A DNA stretch of 64,000 bases, taken from the NCBI RefSeq assembly GCF_029080175.1, contig NZ_JARFJC010000049.1; one strand, given 5' to 3'. The notes below the pieces were generated by a model. That model had not been told where the DNA came from. It was given only the letters and a program-made list of their open reading frames with translations, and did not search any database. This document shows, one piece after another, positions 42,337 through 50,733 of this stretch (within the stretch, counting starts at the first letter, position 1; every line of letters starts with the position of its first letter). The translations under genes and the position numbers were made by a program. This DNA comes from Luteipulveratus flavus. GTDB taxonomy: Bacteria > Actinomycetota > Actinomycetes > Actinomycetales > Dermatophilaceae.

Positions 42337-42645
42337 ATGAGCACGCCCTTCGACGACCCGAACCGCCCGTCCACGCCCGAGGCCGAGCCCGGCGGTCCGC
42401 AGACCTCGACGGCCGTCCTGGAGCGTGAGCAGGTCCAGGAGCAGGAGGCCGAGCCGGGCGACCACGAGCGCTTCGCGCACTACGTGCGCAAGGAGAAGAT
42501 CCTGGAGAGCGCCCTGTCCGGTGAGCCCGTGACGGCGCTGTGCGGCAAGGTCTGGATCCCCGGCCGGGACCCCAAGAAGTTCCCGGTGTGCCCGATGTGC
42601 CAGGAGATCTACGACGGCTTGCGCGAGCCCCAGGACGGCGACTGA
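42337..42645 (+). CDS. DUF3039 zinc-ribbon-like protein
   Basis: A 102-aa actinobacteria-specific protein. The disordered acidic N-terminal half (about residues 1-45) is followed by the DUF3039 core HYVRKEKILESALSGEPVTALCGKVWIPGRDPKKFPVCPMCQEIYDGL. Three cysteines, in CGK and CPMC, plus a histidine could bind zinc. Function unknown. In many actinobacteria it lies close to the SF2 helicase gene that follows here (43782), so a shared role in nucleic-acid metabolism is possible; in this genome a secreted metalloprotease gene separates them. Confidence 0.88.
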   Translation: MSTPFDDPNRPSTPEAEPGGPQTSTAVLEREQVQEQEAEPGDHERFAHYVRKEKILESALSGEPVTALCGKVWIPGRDPKKFPVCPMCQEIYDGLREPQDGD

Positions 42646-42656
42646 GTTCCGCGTAA

Positions 42657-42683
42657 ACCCCCGACACGCCGGTACGCGGGGGT
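42657..42683 (+). terminator. hairpin terminator after the DUF3039 gene
   Basis: ACCCCCG (42657-42663) pairs with CGGGGGT (42677-42683) across a 13-nt loop, 11 bp after the stop. Confidence 0.65.
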
Positions 42684-42737
42684 ACCTTCGCGCGCAGCGG
42701 CGCCTTACCCCCAGGCGCGCTGACGAAAGGGAACACC

Positions 42738-43697
42738 ATGCGACGTCGACCCACGACGATGCTCTCCGCGATCGCGCTCGCCGGCGCCGGTCTGGCCCTC
42801 GCCGGCCCTGCACCCACGGTGGGTGCTTCGACGAAGGTCGCCGGCCACCAGGACTGCGTGACCCGCGGCGCCGACACCGGCTCCGCGCAGGCCCGCGTCA
42901 AGGCCGGCAGCAAGGCGCACGACCCGAACTCGCTGACGGCCGCGCAGCTCGACGCCCGTGAGCGTGCGTTCACCGCCGACGCGAAGGCGAAGGGCCTGGC
43001 CAAGGACCGCAACGGGTCGCTGCGCAAGGGCAGCGCGGCCGCGTTCGCCCCGACCACGATCAAGGTCTACTGGCACACCATCACCGACGGCGCCAAGGGC
43101 CAGCTGTCGGCGTCCGAGATCAGCAGCCAGATCACCGTCCTGAACAACGCGTACGCCGGCAGCGGGTTCTCCTTCACCCTCGCCGGGACGACGGTGACCA
43201 ACAACCCGTCCTGGTACAACGGCATCGTCCCGGGCAGCACCGCCGAGAAGCAGATGAAGTCGACCCTGCGGCAGGGCACCAAGGCCGACCTGAACCTCTA
43301 CTCGGCCAACCTCGGCCAGGACCTGCTCGGCTGGGCGACGTTCCCGACCAAGCGGATCAGCAGTGACGACGGCGTCGTCGTGCTCGACGAGAGCCTGCCC
43401 GGCGGCACCGCGAAGCCGTACGACGAGGGCGACACCGCGACCCACGAGGTCGGCCACTGGCTGGGGCTGTACCACACGTTCCAGGGTGGCTGTAAGGGTC
43501 AGGGCGACCAGGTGGCCGACACCGCGCCCGAGGCGTCCGCGGCGTTCGGCTGCCCGACCGGTCGCGACACCTGCACGGCTCCCGGTCTGGACCCGATCCA
43601 CAACTTCATGGACTACACCGAGGACGCGTGCATGAACGAGTTCACGGCCGGCCAGATCGCTCGCATGCAGAACCAGTGGGTCACCTACCGCGCCTGA
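42738..43697 (+). CDS. secreted zinc metalloprotease, M43 (pappalysin/cytophagalysin) type
   Basis: A 319-aa exported protease. A signal peptide covers residues 1-31 (ending TVGAS). A propeptide-like region of about 70 residues is rich in Ala and Lys. The catalytic domain carries the metzincin motif HEVGHWLGLYHTF (three zinc-binding histidines and the Glu) and the Met-turn NFMDYTED. Paired cysteines around GGCKGQGDQVADT, FGCPTGRDTC and EDACMNEF are the usual M43 disulfides. The ATG has GAAAGGG upstream. Likely role is extracellular protein degradation. A strong terminator follows. Confidence 0.93.
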   Translation: MRRRPTTMLSAIALAGAGLALAGPAPTVGASTKVAGHQDCVTRGADTGSAQARVKAGSKAHDPNSLTAAQLDARERAFTADAKAKGLAKDRNGSLRKGSAAAFAPTTIKVYWHTITDGAKGQLSASEISSQITVLNNAYAGSGFSFTLAGTTVTNNPSWYNGIVPGSTAEKQMKSTLRQGTKADLNLYSANLGQDLLGWATFPTKRISSDDGVVVLDESLPGGTAKPYDEGDTATHEVGHWLGLYHTFQGGCKGQGDQVADTAPEASAAFGCPTGRDTCTAPGLDPIHNFMDYTEDACMNEFTAGQIARMQNQWVTYRA

Positions 43698-43715
43698 CCC
43701 GCGTACCGCGCACGA

Positions 43716-43747
43716 CATCGAGGCCCCGCTCCGGCGGGGCCTCGATG
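43716..43747 (+). terminator. strong hairpin terminator after the M43 protease
   Basis: CATCGAGGCCCCGC (43716-43729) pairs perfectly over 14 bp with 43734-43747 across a TCCG loop. Confidence 0.85.
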
Positions 43748-43767
43748 CTGTCGTCGGTCGCTCTCGT

Positions 43768-43773
43768 TAGGGT
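43768..43773 (+). promoter_or_regulatory. -10 box of the SF2 helicase gene
   Basis: TAGGGT lies 8 nt before the ATG at 43782, with no ribosome-binding site between: probable leaderless start. Confidence 0.45.
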
Positions 43774-43781
43774 GGCGCGCG

Positions 43782-45539
43782 ATGAGCACCTCGGCCGCCT
43801 CCCACCTGTCCCCAGCGTTCCCGGAGCGAGCGGCCTGGGGCACCGCCAGCAAGCTGCGCGCCTGGCAGGCGGAGGCGCTCGAGCGCTACCTCGGCGAAGG
43901 TCCGCGGGACTTCCTCGCGGTCGCGACGCCCGGCGCCGGCAAGACGACCTACGCGCTGCGGGTCGCCACCGAGCTGCTCGGCGCGGGCATCGTGCGCCAG
44001 GTGACGATCGTCGCGCCGACCGAGCACCTGAAGACCCAGTGGGCGGACGCGGCGGCCCGGGTCGGCATCAACATCGACCCACGGTTCACGAACGCCCAGG
44101 AGGTCCACGCCGCCGACTACGACGGGGTGGCGGTGACGTACGCGGGTGTCGCGAGCCGGCCCGCCCTGCACCGGGCGCGTACCGAGGCCGTGCCGACGCT
44201 GGTCATCCTGGACGAGATCCACCACGGCGGTGATGCCAAGTCCTGGGGCGACGCGCTGCGGGAGGCGTTCGAGCCCGCGACCCGGCGGCTGTCGCTGACC
44301 GGGACGCCGTTCCGCTCGGACACCAGCCCGATCCCGTTCGTCCGCTACGCCGAGGACCAGGCCGGCATCCGCCGTTCCGCCAGCGACTACACCTACGGGT
44401 ACGCCGAGGCGCTGCGCGACGGGGTCGTCCGCCCGGTGCTGTTCATGGCGTACGGCGGCAACATGCGCTGGCGGACCCGCGCAGGCGACGAGATCGCCGC
44501 CCGGCTCGGCGAGCCACTGACCAAGGACGCGACCGGTCAGGCGTGGCGGACGGCGCTGGACCCCAAGGGCGAGTGGATCCCGTCAGTGCTGCGCGCAGCC
44601 GACAAGCGGCTCTCCGAGGTGCGGCGGCACGTGCCGGACGCCGGCGGCCTGGTCATCGCCTCGAACCAGACGGCCGCCCGCTCCTACGCTCGGACGCTGG
44701 AGGAGATCTCCGGCGACAAGCCGACGGTGGTGCTGTCCGACGACGCCGGGTCCTCCTCCCGGATCGAGGAGTTCGCCGCGAGCGAGGACCGCTGGATGGT
44801 CGCGGTCCGCATGGTCTCCGAAGGCGTCGACGTGCCGCGGCTCGCCGTCGGCGTCTACGCCACGTCCACCTCGACCCCGCTGTTCTTCGCCCAGGCCGTC
44901 GGCCGGTTCGTGCGGGCGCGGCGCCGTGGTGAGACCGCGTCGGTGTTCCTGCCGAGCGTGCCGCAGATCCTCGAGCACGCCAGCCGGATGGAGGACCAGC
45001 GCGACCACGCCCTCGACCGCCCGAAGAAGGCGGGGGAGGAGGAGTCGATCTGGGCCGAGGAAGAAGGCCTGCTCGCCGAGGCGAACCGCGCCGAGACGGC
45101 GCTCGCCGACGAGCAGATGTCCTTCGAGGCGCTGGAGTCGGAGGCGGAGTTCGACCACGTCCTGTTCGACGCGCAGCAGTTCGGCATGGGCGCCGAGGTC
45201 GGCAGCGAGGACGAGCAGGACTACCTCGGCCTGCCCGGCCTGCTGGAGCCCGACCAGGTCACCCAGCTGCTCCGGCAGCGGCAGAGCAAGCAGGTCAAGG
45301 CCGGGCGCACGCGGCCCGAGACCGACGCGCCGATGGCCGCGCACCGGGCCCTCGCCGCCCAGCGCAAGGAGCTCAACTCCCTGGTCGCCGCGTACGCGCG
45401 CAAGACCGGCCAGCCGCACGCGACGATCCACAACGATCTGCGGAGCACGTGCGGCGGGCCGACCCTGGACCGCGCGTCGACCGAGCAGGTCACCGCGCGG
45501 ATCGAGCTGATCCGCAAGTGGTTCGTCGGGCGGCGCTGA
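43782..45539 (+). CDS. SF2 DEAD/DEAH-type helicase of the actinobacterial DUF3039-linked family
   Basis: A 585-aa superfamily 2 helicase. The core has KLRAWQAEALERYL (Q-tip-like), Walker A TPGAGKTT, motif II LDEIHH (a DEIH box), motif III SLTGTPFRSD, and in the second domain VRMVSEGVDVPRLAVGVYATST and FAQAVGRFVRARR (motif VI). This order resembles type I/III restriction-like and UvrB/XPB-like double-stranded DNA translocases more than RNA helicases. The C-terminal 200 residues are acidic and helical, ending ATIHNDLRSTCGGPTLDRAS. The substrate is unknown. It converges with a DUF1772 gene, with only 6 bp between their stops. Confidence 0.88.
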   Translation: MSTSAASHLSPAFPERAAWGTASKLRAWQAEALERYLGEGPRDFLAVATPGAGKTTYALRVATELLGAGIVRQVTIVAPTEHLKTQWADAAARVGINIDPRFTNAQEVHAADYDGVAVTYAGVASRPALHRARTEAVPTLVILDEIHHGGDAKSWGDALREAFEPATRRLSLTGTPFRSDTSPIPFVRYAEDQAGIRRSASDYTYGYAEALRDGVVRPVLFMAYGGNMRWRTRAGDEIAARLGEPLTKDATGQAWRTALDPKGEWIPSVLRAADKRLSEVRRHVPDAGGLVIASNQTAARSYARTLEEISGDKPTVVLSDDAGSSSRIEEFAASEDRWMVAVRMVSEGVDVPRLAVGVYATSTSTPLFFAQAVGRFVRARRRGETASVFLPSVPQILEHASRMEDQRDHALDRPKKAGEEESIWAEEEGLLAEANRAETALADEQMSFEALESEAEFDHVLFDAQQFGMGAEVGSEDEQDYLGLPGLLEPDQVTQLLRQRQSKQVKAGRTRPETDAPMAAHRALAAQRKELNSLVAAYARKTGQPHATIHNDLRSTCGGPTLDRASTEQVTARIELIRKWFVGRR

Positions 45540-45545
45540 GCGGTC

Positions 45546-46016
45546 TCACGGCAGGGCGCGCAGGGCACCGAGCAGGGCGCCGAACGACCCGACCGCCAGG
45601 ACGGTGCGGACGATGTTCCAGGCGATCCACCGGTCCTCGAACGCCTTCCGAGCGGCGGAGATCTGCGACGCCGTGTCCAGCCGGTCGTTCAGCGGCACGT
45701 TGACCGCGATCGTCACGGCCAGGGTCGCGGCGTACAGGACCACGCCGACGACGAGCCACGGCAGCGCGGCACGGCGATCGGCGACCAGGACGAGGACCAG
45801 CGCGAGCAGGCCGAGCAGGATCGGGCCGCCGAAGACGAGCGCGAACCACCCGTTGAGGATCTTGGTGTTGATGCTGCGCATCGCGAGCACGAACGTCCGG
45901 TCGTCGGTGGCCGACAGGCCGGGCATGACCGCGATGCCGAACGCCAGGTAGATCCCCGCCATCAGCCCGGTGGTGACGGTCGTCGCCAGCAGGACGGCGG
46001 CGCGCAGCGAGCTCAC
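45546..46016 (-). CDS. DUF1772 (anthrone-oxygenase-like) membrane protein
   Basis: A 156-aa membrane protein with four helices: LRAAVLLATTVTTGLMAGIY, GWFALVFGGPILLGLLALVLVLVA, LPWLVVGVVLYAATLAVTIAV and WNIVRTVLAVGSFGALLGA. Conserved VNVPLNDRLD lies between helices 3 and 4, as in the DUF1772 family, some of which are small oxygenases in polyketide pathways. The GTG at 46016 overlaps the stop of the NmrA-like gene (GTGA), so both are co-translated. Function here is unknown. Confidence 0.83.
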   Translation of the reverse strand: MSSLRAAVLLATTVTTGLMAGIYLAFGIAVMPGLSATDDRTFVLAMRSINTKILNGWFALVFGGPILLGLLALVLVLVADRRAALPWLVVGVVLYAATLAVTIAVNVPLNDRLDTASQISAARKAFEDRWIAWNIVRTVLAVGSFGALLGALRALP

Positions 46017-46858
46017 GACCGGGCCCAGACGCCCTGCGCGGCGGCGTCGGCCACCACGTCGTCGAACGAGCGGGCGGGCCGGCCGAGCGCTTCTCGCACT
46101 CCGTCGACCGGCGCGCTGTTGCGGCCGTCGAGGATCTGCTCGAACAGCCACGCCAGGCCGTCGGCGTCCTCTCGCGGGAGCCCGAGCCGGACGAGCCCGG
46201 TCACGAACACCTCGGGGGACACCTGCTCCGCCTCGACGGGACGGCCGGTCGCCGCGCTGATCCGCTCGGCCGCGTCGGCGAAGGTGAGCGCGGCGGGGCC
46301 GCTCACCTCGTACTGCCGGTCGCGGTGCCGCTCGGCCAGGAGTGCGGCGGTGACGACGGCAGCCACGTCGGCGGTGTCCACGAACGGCTCGGGCACGTCC
46401 GGGGAGGGGATGGTGATGCGTCCCTCCAGCACGGCCTGGTGCCACAGGCCTTCGGTGAAGTTCTGCGCGAAGTAGGAGGACGTGACGAGCGTCCAGGCGA
46501 GCCCGCTCTCGCGCAGGGCCTGCTCGGCCTCCTGCGCTCCGGGCTCGTTGCGGCCCGACAGCAGCACGAGGTGCTCGACCCCCTCCCCGGCGGCGATGCG
46601 TGCGAGTCGCGCGATCGCCTCGTCCGAGCCGGGCATGGCCAGGTCGGGCTGGTAGACGAGGTACGCGGCACGCGCGCCGGTGAGCGCCGGTCGCCAGGTG
46701 TCCGGGTCGGTCCAGTCGAACGGCGTGCGCTCGGACCGGCCCACCGGGCGGACCGGCGTGCCGTGGGCGGTGAGTGCGGCGAGGACGTCCCGCCCGGTCT
46801 TGCCGCGCGGGCAGGTGAGGGCGATCGTCCCGGTGGCTGCAGTGGTTGTCGTGGTCAT
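46013..46858 (-). CDS. NmrA-like NAD(P)-binding oxidoreductase
   Basis: A 281-aa atypical short-chain dehydrogenase of the NmrA/HSCARG-like group. The Rossmann opening GTIALTCPRGKTGRDVLAAL has a degenerate glycine motif. VEHLVLLSGRNEPGAQEAEQALRESGLAWTLVTSSYFAQNF is the family core, and FVDTADVAAVVTAAL follows. The catalytic Tyr-x-x-x-Lys of classical SDRs is not evident, so it may be a redox sensor or an azoreductase/quinone reductase of the QorB type. The start follows a small linker of threonines. Divergent from an AraC regulator with a palindrome between them. Confidence 0.85.
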   Translation of the reverse strand: MTTTTTAATGTIALTCPRGKTGRDVLAALTAHGTPVRPVGRSERTPFDWTDPDTWRPALTGARAAYLVYQPDLAMPGSDEAIARLARIAAGEGVEHLVLLSGRNEPGAQEAEQALRESGLAWTLVTSSYFAQNFTEGLWHQAVLEGRITIPSPDVPEPFVDTADVAAVVTAALLAERHRDRQYEVSGPAALTFADAAERISAATGRPVEAEQVSPEVFVTGLVRLGLPREDADGLAWLFEQILDGRNSAPVDGVREALGRPARSFDDVVADAAAQGVWARS

Positions 46859-46907
46859 GCGCCCAGTCAACGGCGAGCCGTCGAGACGAACCATGCCTCA
46901 GACGCTT

Positions 46908-46923
46908 GATCGCATACGCGATC
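46908..46923. promoter_or_regulatory. palindrome between AraC and NmrA-like genes, candidate operator
   Basis: GATCGC-ATAC-GCGATC is an inverted repeat with a 4-bp spacer, 10 bp before the AraC start and 50 bp before the divergent gene. It may be an AraC-family operator, although those are usually direct repeats. Confidence 0.4.
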
Positions 46924-46933
46924 GTCCGGCACG

Positions 46934-47902
46934 ATGGCGACCATGGACATCACCGGTGCGCTCCTGTCCGGGCCTCGCGCGCAGCGCGCATTCGCGCTCA
47001 AGGTCTGCCTCGCCTCCGGCTGGCGGCTGCGGATCCGTGACCAGGCGGCGCTGTGCCTGCTCGTCCCGGTGCGCGGCAGCCTGTGCGTGCGGTTCGACGA
47101 CGGCGAGGAGCTCCGCGTCGAGGTGGGAGAGGTGGCGATGGTCCGTGGGCCCGAGCCGTACGACGCGTACGACCTCGCCGGGGCGGAGCAGCTCGCGGTG
47201 ATCGAGCCGGACGGACGCTGCTACTCACCCGAGGGCGCGTTGCTGCGGGACCAGCTCAGCCTCGGGGTGCGGACCTGGGGCGACGACCCTGACGGCAGGT
47301 CGGTCTTCCTCACCGCGACGTACGCCGAGACCAACGAGGTCGGTGCCCGGCTGCTGGAGGCCCTGCCGCGCACGCTGGTCGTCGACGCCGGACGGCTGGA
47401 CTGGCCGGTCGTCGACATGCTGCACGGGGAGGTCGTCCGGGACGCGCCGGGGCAGGAGGTCGTCATCGACCGTCTGCTGGACCTGCTGCTGATGGGCGTG
47501 CTGCGGGCCTGGTCGACCGACGGCGCCGACGCGCCCGCGTGGGCGGGCGGCACGGACGACGCGATGGTCCGCAGGGTCCTCGCCGCGATGCACCACCACC
47601 CGGCGCGGCCCTGGACGGTGGCCTCGCTCGCCCGGTTCGCCGGTGTCTCCCGGGCGGTGCTCGCACGACGTTTCGCCGACGCGGTGGGCGAGCCGCCGAT
47701 GGCGTACCTCACCCGGTGGCGCATCCAGCTCGCCGCGGACCTGCTGGTCGACGGCGGCGACACCCTGCAACGGGTGGCCGGTGAGGTGGGGTACGCCTCG
47801 CCGTTCGGGCTGAGCGCGGCGTTCAAGCGGGTGAAGGGCGTCAGCCCGGCGCAGTACCGGACGCGCGTTCGCGAGGAGCGGGTCGGTGCCGGCGCCCCGT
47901 GA
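46934..47902 (+). CDS. AraC family transcriptional regulator with cupin-type sensor domain
   Basis: A 322-aa AraC/XylS-family activator. The N-terminal half (about 30-180) resembles the cupin-6 domain (ALCLLVPVRGSLCVRFDDGEELRVEVGEVAMVRG). The C-terminal DNA-binding domain has two helix-turn-helix units: WTVASLARFAGVSRAVLARRFADAVGEPPMAYLTRWR and LQRVAGEVGYASPFGLSAAFKRVKGVSPAQYR. ATG at 46934 is used; ATG at 46943 is equally possible. Divergent placement suggests it controls the NmrA-like/DUF1772 pair, as in similar loci where such regulators respond to small electrophiles or aldehydes. Binding ligand unknown. Confidence 0.87.
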   Translation: MATMDITGALLSGPRAQRAFALKVCLASGWRLRIRDQAALCLLVPVRGSLCVRFDDGEELRVEVGEVAMVRGPEPYDAYDLAGAEQLAVIEPDGRCYSPEGALLRDQLSLGVRTWGDDPDGRSVFLTATYAETNEVGARLLEALPRTLVVDAGRLDWPVVDMLHGEVVRDAPGQEVVIDRLLDLLLMGVLRAWSTDGADAPAWAGGTDDAMVRRVLAAMHHHPARPWTVASLARFAGVSRAVLARRFADAVGEPPMAYLTRWRIQLAADLLVDGGDTLQRVAGEVGYASPFGLSAAFKRVKGVSPAQYRTRVREERVGAGAP

Positions 47903-47929
47903 GCGGTCTCGTGCTGGCATGCTCCCCGC

Positions 47930-48970
47930 ATGGTCAGCGGAGGACGCGCGGAGCAGAGCGCAGGCGACAGCCGGGTAGCAGCGATCGACGCCTTCTGGCG
48001 CTGGTGGCTCGACGAGGGCGCCGACCGGTGCTCCAGCGCGCTGGGCGGCCCCGAGGCCGACACGCTCGTCGCCCTGCTCGACCCCCACGTCCAGGCGATC
48101 GACCCCGGCCTGGCGTGGGAGCTGGCTCCGGGCAGCGACTCGGTCCACCTTCTGGTGGTGTCCGCCGCGGGCGACCCCGACCTGCGCGCACCGGCGCGAC
48201 GCTGGCGGCGCGTGTCACCCGAGCCGGACGCCATCTGGTCCTACTCCGACGTCCGTCCGGCCGCGCCTGATCTCGCTGCCACGGTGCTCGACATCGAGGA
48301 CCACAGCATCGACCTCGCGAACGTGCAGGTGGCCGTCCGCCGTCGCGGCACCGTCGTCGACGTCACCGTGCACCATCCGGCGATGCCCGAGCTGGGCGAG
48401 CACCGCACCCTGGCCGCCTTCCTGATCCTGGACGCCGCTCTGGGCGAGGAGCAGACCGAGACCTGGATCGGCGAGCTCGCCACGAGCGACGTCCCGACGA
48501 TCGACGGGTTCGGCCTGCACGGGCTGGTGGCCGTCGTCCGTGACCTGCGGGACGACCACCTCGGGGCCGACGGGCGGCCCTCGTGGGTGCAGCTGCAGGG
48601 CGACGGGCCGGACGGTCCGGTGCTCGCCGCGGCCCAGGTGCCGCTCGCGGCGGCCTCGGCCCCGGAGCTGGACACCTACGTCTCGCTGACCGTCCCGTAC
48701 GACGCCGGAGCCGACGGGCTGCCCACGCCGGAGGGCCTGGCCGCGCTGGAGAGCCTGGAGTCGGCGCTGCGTGAGAGCGCGGGGGACAACGGCCGTCTGG
48801 TCGCGCACGAGTCGGCCCAGGGCGTACGGCGGCTGCACCTCTACGTCGACGGCACGTCCACCGCCGCGGAGGACCTGCGCGCGGTCGCCCTGCGTCAGGC
48901 CCGGGGGACCGCCGAGGTGGAGCTCGAGCACGACCCGGGCTGGAGTGCGGTGCAGCACCTGCGCGGGTAG
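47930..48970 (+). CDS. hypothetical soluble protein, possible DUF695-like C-terminal domain
   Basis: A 346-aa cytoplasmic protein. The N-terminal part (about 15-180) contains FWRWWLDEGADRCSSALGGPEADTLVALLDPHVQAIDPGLAWELAPG, then a region with DVTVHHPAMPELGEHRTLAAFLILDAALGEE. The C-terminal part ends RRLHLYVDGTSTAAEDLRAVALRQARGTAEVELEHDPGWSAVQHLRG, which resembles the DUF695 domain (beta strand, helix, closing D-P-x-W). Function unknown. The ATG at 47930 stands 6 nt after CATGCT, a likely -10. It lies 27 bp after the AraC gene and converges with the P1 peptidase gene. Confidence 0.7.
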   Translation: MVSGGRAEQSAGDSRVAAIDAFWRWWLDEGADRCSSALGGPEADTLVALLDPHVQAIDPGLAWELAPGSDSVHLLVVSAAGDPDLRAPARRWRRVSPEPDAIWSYSDVRPAAPDLAATVLDIEDHSIDLANVQVAVRRRGTVVDVTVHHPAMPELGEHRTLAAFLILDAALGEEQTETWIGELATSDVPTIDGFGLHGLVAVVRDLRDDHLGADGRPSWVQLQGDGPDGPVLAAAQVPLAAASAPELDTYVSLTVPYDAGADGLPTPEGLAALESLESALRESAGDNGRLVAHESAQGVRRLHLYVDGTSTAAEDLRAVALRQARGTAEVELEHDPGWSAVQHLRG

Positions 48971-49007
48971 GGCGGGCGGGCCGGCCGGCGACGGCTCGGC
49001 TTCCGGC

Positions 49008-50018
49008 TCAGGCGCCGGTGAGGTGCTCCCAGGTGAGCCCCGGGGCGACGCGCCCCTCGCGTCCGACGGTGGTCGGTGAGGCGAGCAGCGACTGCAGGAT
49101 CGCGGCCTCCGTGGCCTCCAGCGTCGCGGTGAAGACCGGGTTCAGGGCCGCGTCGGCCGGCGGCCTCGCCGGCGCGACGGTGGAGAACGCGATCGCGTAG
49201 TCGCCGCTGCCGTGGCGGTAGTCCGCACCGAGGCGCCCCATTGCGTACACCGCGCGGCGGGCCACGCGTCCGAGCTGTCGGGCGTCGAGTGGTGCGTTCG
49301 TGGCGAGGACGATCATGCACGAGTTGCCTTGCGCATCAGGCGTTCTCGCGTGCCTGTCCTGCTGGTTCGAGAGGACGGGCCGACCCGCCACGCGGAGCGT
49401 CCCGGAGAAGTTGGCCTGGACCAGCACGCCCACCACGTAGTCCTCCAGCCCGATTCGCGCGGTACGGGACGCCGTACCGATGCCGGCCTTGAACCCGAGG
49501 GCGTCCATGCCGGTCCCCGCACCGACACTGCCCTCCTCGGGCCGGTCCGGTGTCGCCGACTCCAGGGCCTGCACGACGTGCGCGTCGGTGACCGCCCGGG
49601 TGCGGATGTCGGACAGCCAGCCGTCGTTGCACTCGCCCACGACCGGGTTGAGCGAGATCGTCCGCTCGTGCCCGGGACGGGCCAGCATCCAGCCGACGAG
49701 CGCGTCCGCGGCGCGGAAGGCCGACAGCGTGGACGTCAGCACGATCGGCGTCTCGAGTGCACCGAGCTCGGCGATCTGGGTCGCGCCGATGAGCTTGCCG
49801 TGGCCGTTGCCGACGGCGACCGCGCACGGCAGCGAGGCCCGGGCCGTGGTCAGGGCGTCGGGCACGACCGCGGTGACGCCGGTGTGCAGCGTGCTTCCCT
49901 CGCGCACGGTCACCTGCCCCACGCGTACGCCGGCCACGTCGGTGATGGCGTCGCAGGCCCCCGGGGCGTGTGCGTGGTGCAGGAGGGCGTGGACCGAGTC
50001 GGGCGCGTGGTCGGGCAT
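49008..50018 (-). CDS. P1 family peptidase (DmpA/BapA-type aminopeptidase)
   Basis: A 336-aa N-terminal-nucleophile amidase of the DmpA family, which releases N-terminal residues or cleaves beta-peptides after autoproteolysis. The N-terminal motif GACDAITDVAGVRVGQVTVREGSTLHTGVTAVVP is typical, and EEGSVGAGTGMDALGFKAGIGTASR is the conserved glycine-rich region. The likely nucleophile is the Ser of GNSCMIVLATNAPL, preceded by Asn rather than the common Gly. The ATG at 50018 is chosen because the next gene starts on the other strand at 50041 and a -10 box TACCGT lies 6 nt before it. Divergent from an IclR regulator. Confidence 0.88.
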   Translation of the reverse strand: MPDHAPDSVHALLHHAHAPGACDAITDVAGVRVGQVTVREGSTLHTGVTAVVPDALTTARASLPCAVAVGNGHGKLIGATQIAELGALETPIVLTSTLSAFRAADALVGWMLARPGHERTISLNPVVGECNDGWLSDIRTRAVTDAHVVQALESATPDRPEEGSVGAGTGMDALGFKAGIGTASRTARIGLEDYVVGVLVQANFSGTLRVAGRPVLSNQQDRHARTPDAQGNSCMIVLATNAPLDARQLGRVARRAVYAMGRLGADYRHGSGDYAIAFSTVAPARPPADAALNPVFTATLEATEAAILQSLLASPTTVGREGRVAPGLTWEHLTGA

Positions 50019-50024
50019 GGAGCC

Positions 50025-50034
50025 ACGGTAGGTT
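50025..50034. promoter_or_regulatory. overlapping divergent -10 elements
   Basis: On the minus strand TACCGT (50030-50025) is followed by 6 nt and the ATG at 50018. On the plus strand TAGGTT (50029-50034) is followed by 6 nt and the ATG at 50041. The two hexamers share bases 50029-50030. Each predicted TSS coincides with the A of its start codon, so both transcripts would be leaderless. Confidence 0.55.
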
Positions 50035-50040
50035 GCCCGG

Positions 50041-50727
50041 ATGGAGTCCGCAGGCGTCGACGCGACTCTGGGCGGCGAGACCTCGCAGACGATGGACCGC
50101 GGTCTGGCGCTGCTGGACCTGCTGGCCTGCGGTGACCACCCGCAGGGCCTCACGGTCACCGAGCTCTCCTCCGCCCTGGGCGTCGGGCGACCGGTCGTCT
50201 ACCGCCTGCTCGCGTCCCTGGCGCGCTACGACTTCGTCGTCCGGCGGGAGGACGGCCGGGTACGGGTGGGGCTGGGCCTGATGCGGATGTCCACCTCGGT
50301 GCTGCCGCTGCTGCGGGACACCGCCCTTCCCGTGCTGCGCCGGCTTGCCGACGAGGTCCAGGCGACCGCGCACCTGGCCGTGGCGGATCGCGGCGAGGCC
50401 GTCGCGCTCGCCGTCGTGGAGCCCAGCCGCTCGGACCTGCACGTCGCCTACCGCATCGGCAGCCGCCATCCGCTGGAGGCCGGCGCGGCGGGGCGGGCGA
50501 TCCTGCTCGGGCGGACCGGCCGGCCCGGTGCCGGCGCGGGTGAGCCGGCGTACGTCACCACCGACGGTGAGCTGCAGGCCGGCGCGCACGGGCTCGCCGC
50601 TCCTGTCCGCGGGATCCCCGGCCTCGAGGCGTCCGTCGGCGTGGTGTCCCTGCGGGTCCTGGACGGGAAGCAGGTCGGACCCCTGGTCGTCCGGGCCGCC
50701 GAGGCACTGGCGGCCGACCTGACCTGA
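50041..50727 (+). CDS. IclR family transcriptional regulator
   Basis: A 228-aa regulator. The winged HTH is GLTVTELSSALGVGRPVVYRLLASLARYDFVVRREDGRVRVGLGL (about residues 35-80). The effector domain is shorter than in many IclR proteins, with TAHLAVADRGEAVALAVVEP and the loop YRIGSRHPLEAGAAGRAILLG, and its C-terminus VGVVSLRVLDGKQVGPLVVRAAEAL. It is divergent from the P1 peptidase with only 22 bp between the start codons, so the two genes almost certainly share a regulatory region. It converges with a YjbR-like gene 6 bp away. Confidence 0.88.
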   Translation: MESAGVDATLGGETSQTMDRGLALLDLLACGDHPQGLTVTELSSALGVGRPVVYRLLASLARYDFVVRREDGRVRVGLGLMRMSTSVLPLLRDTALPVLRRLADEVQATAHLAVADRGEAVALAVVEPSRSDLHVAYRIGSRHPLEAGAAGRAILLGRTGRPGAGAGEPAYVTTDGELQAGAHGLAAPVRGIPGLEASVGVVSLRVLDGKQVGPLVVRAAEALAADLT

Positions 50728-50733
50728 GGCGCC

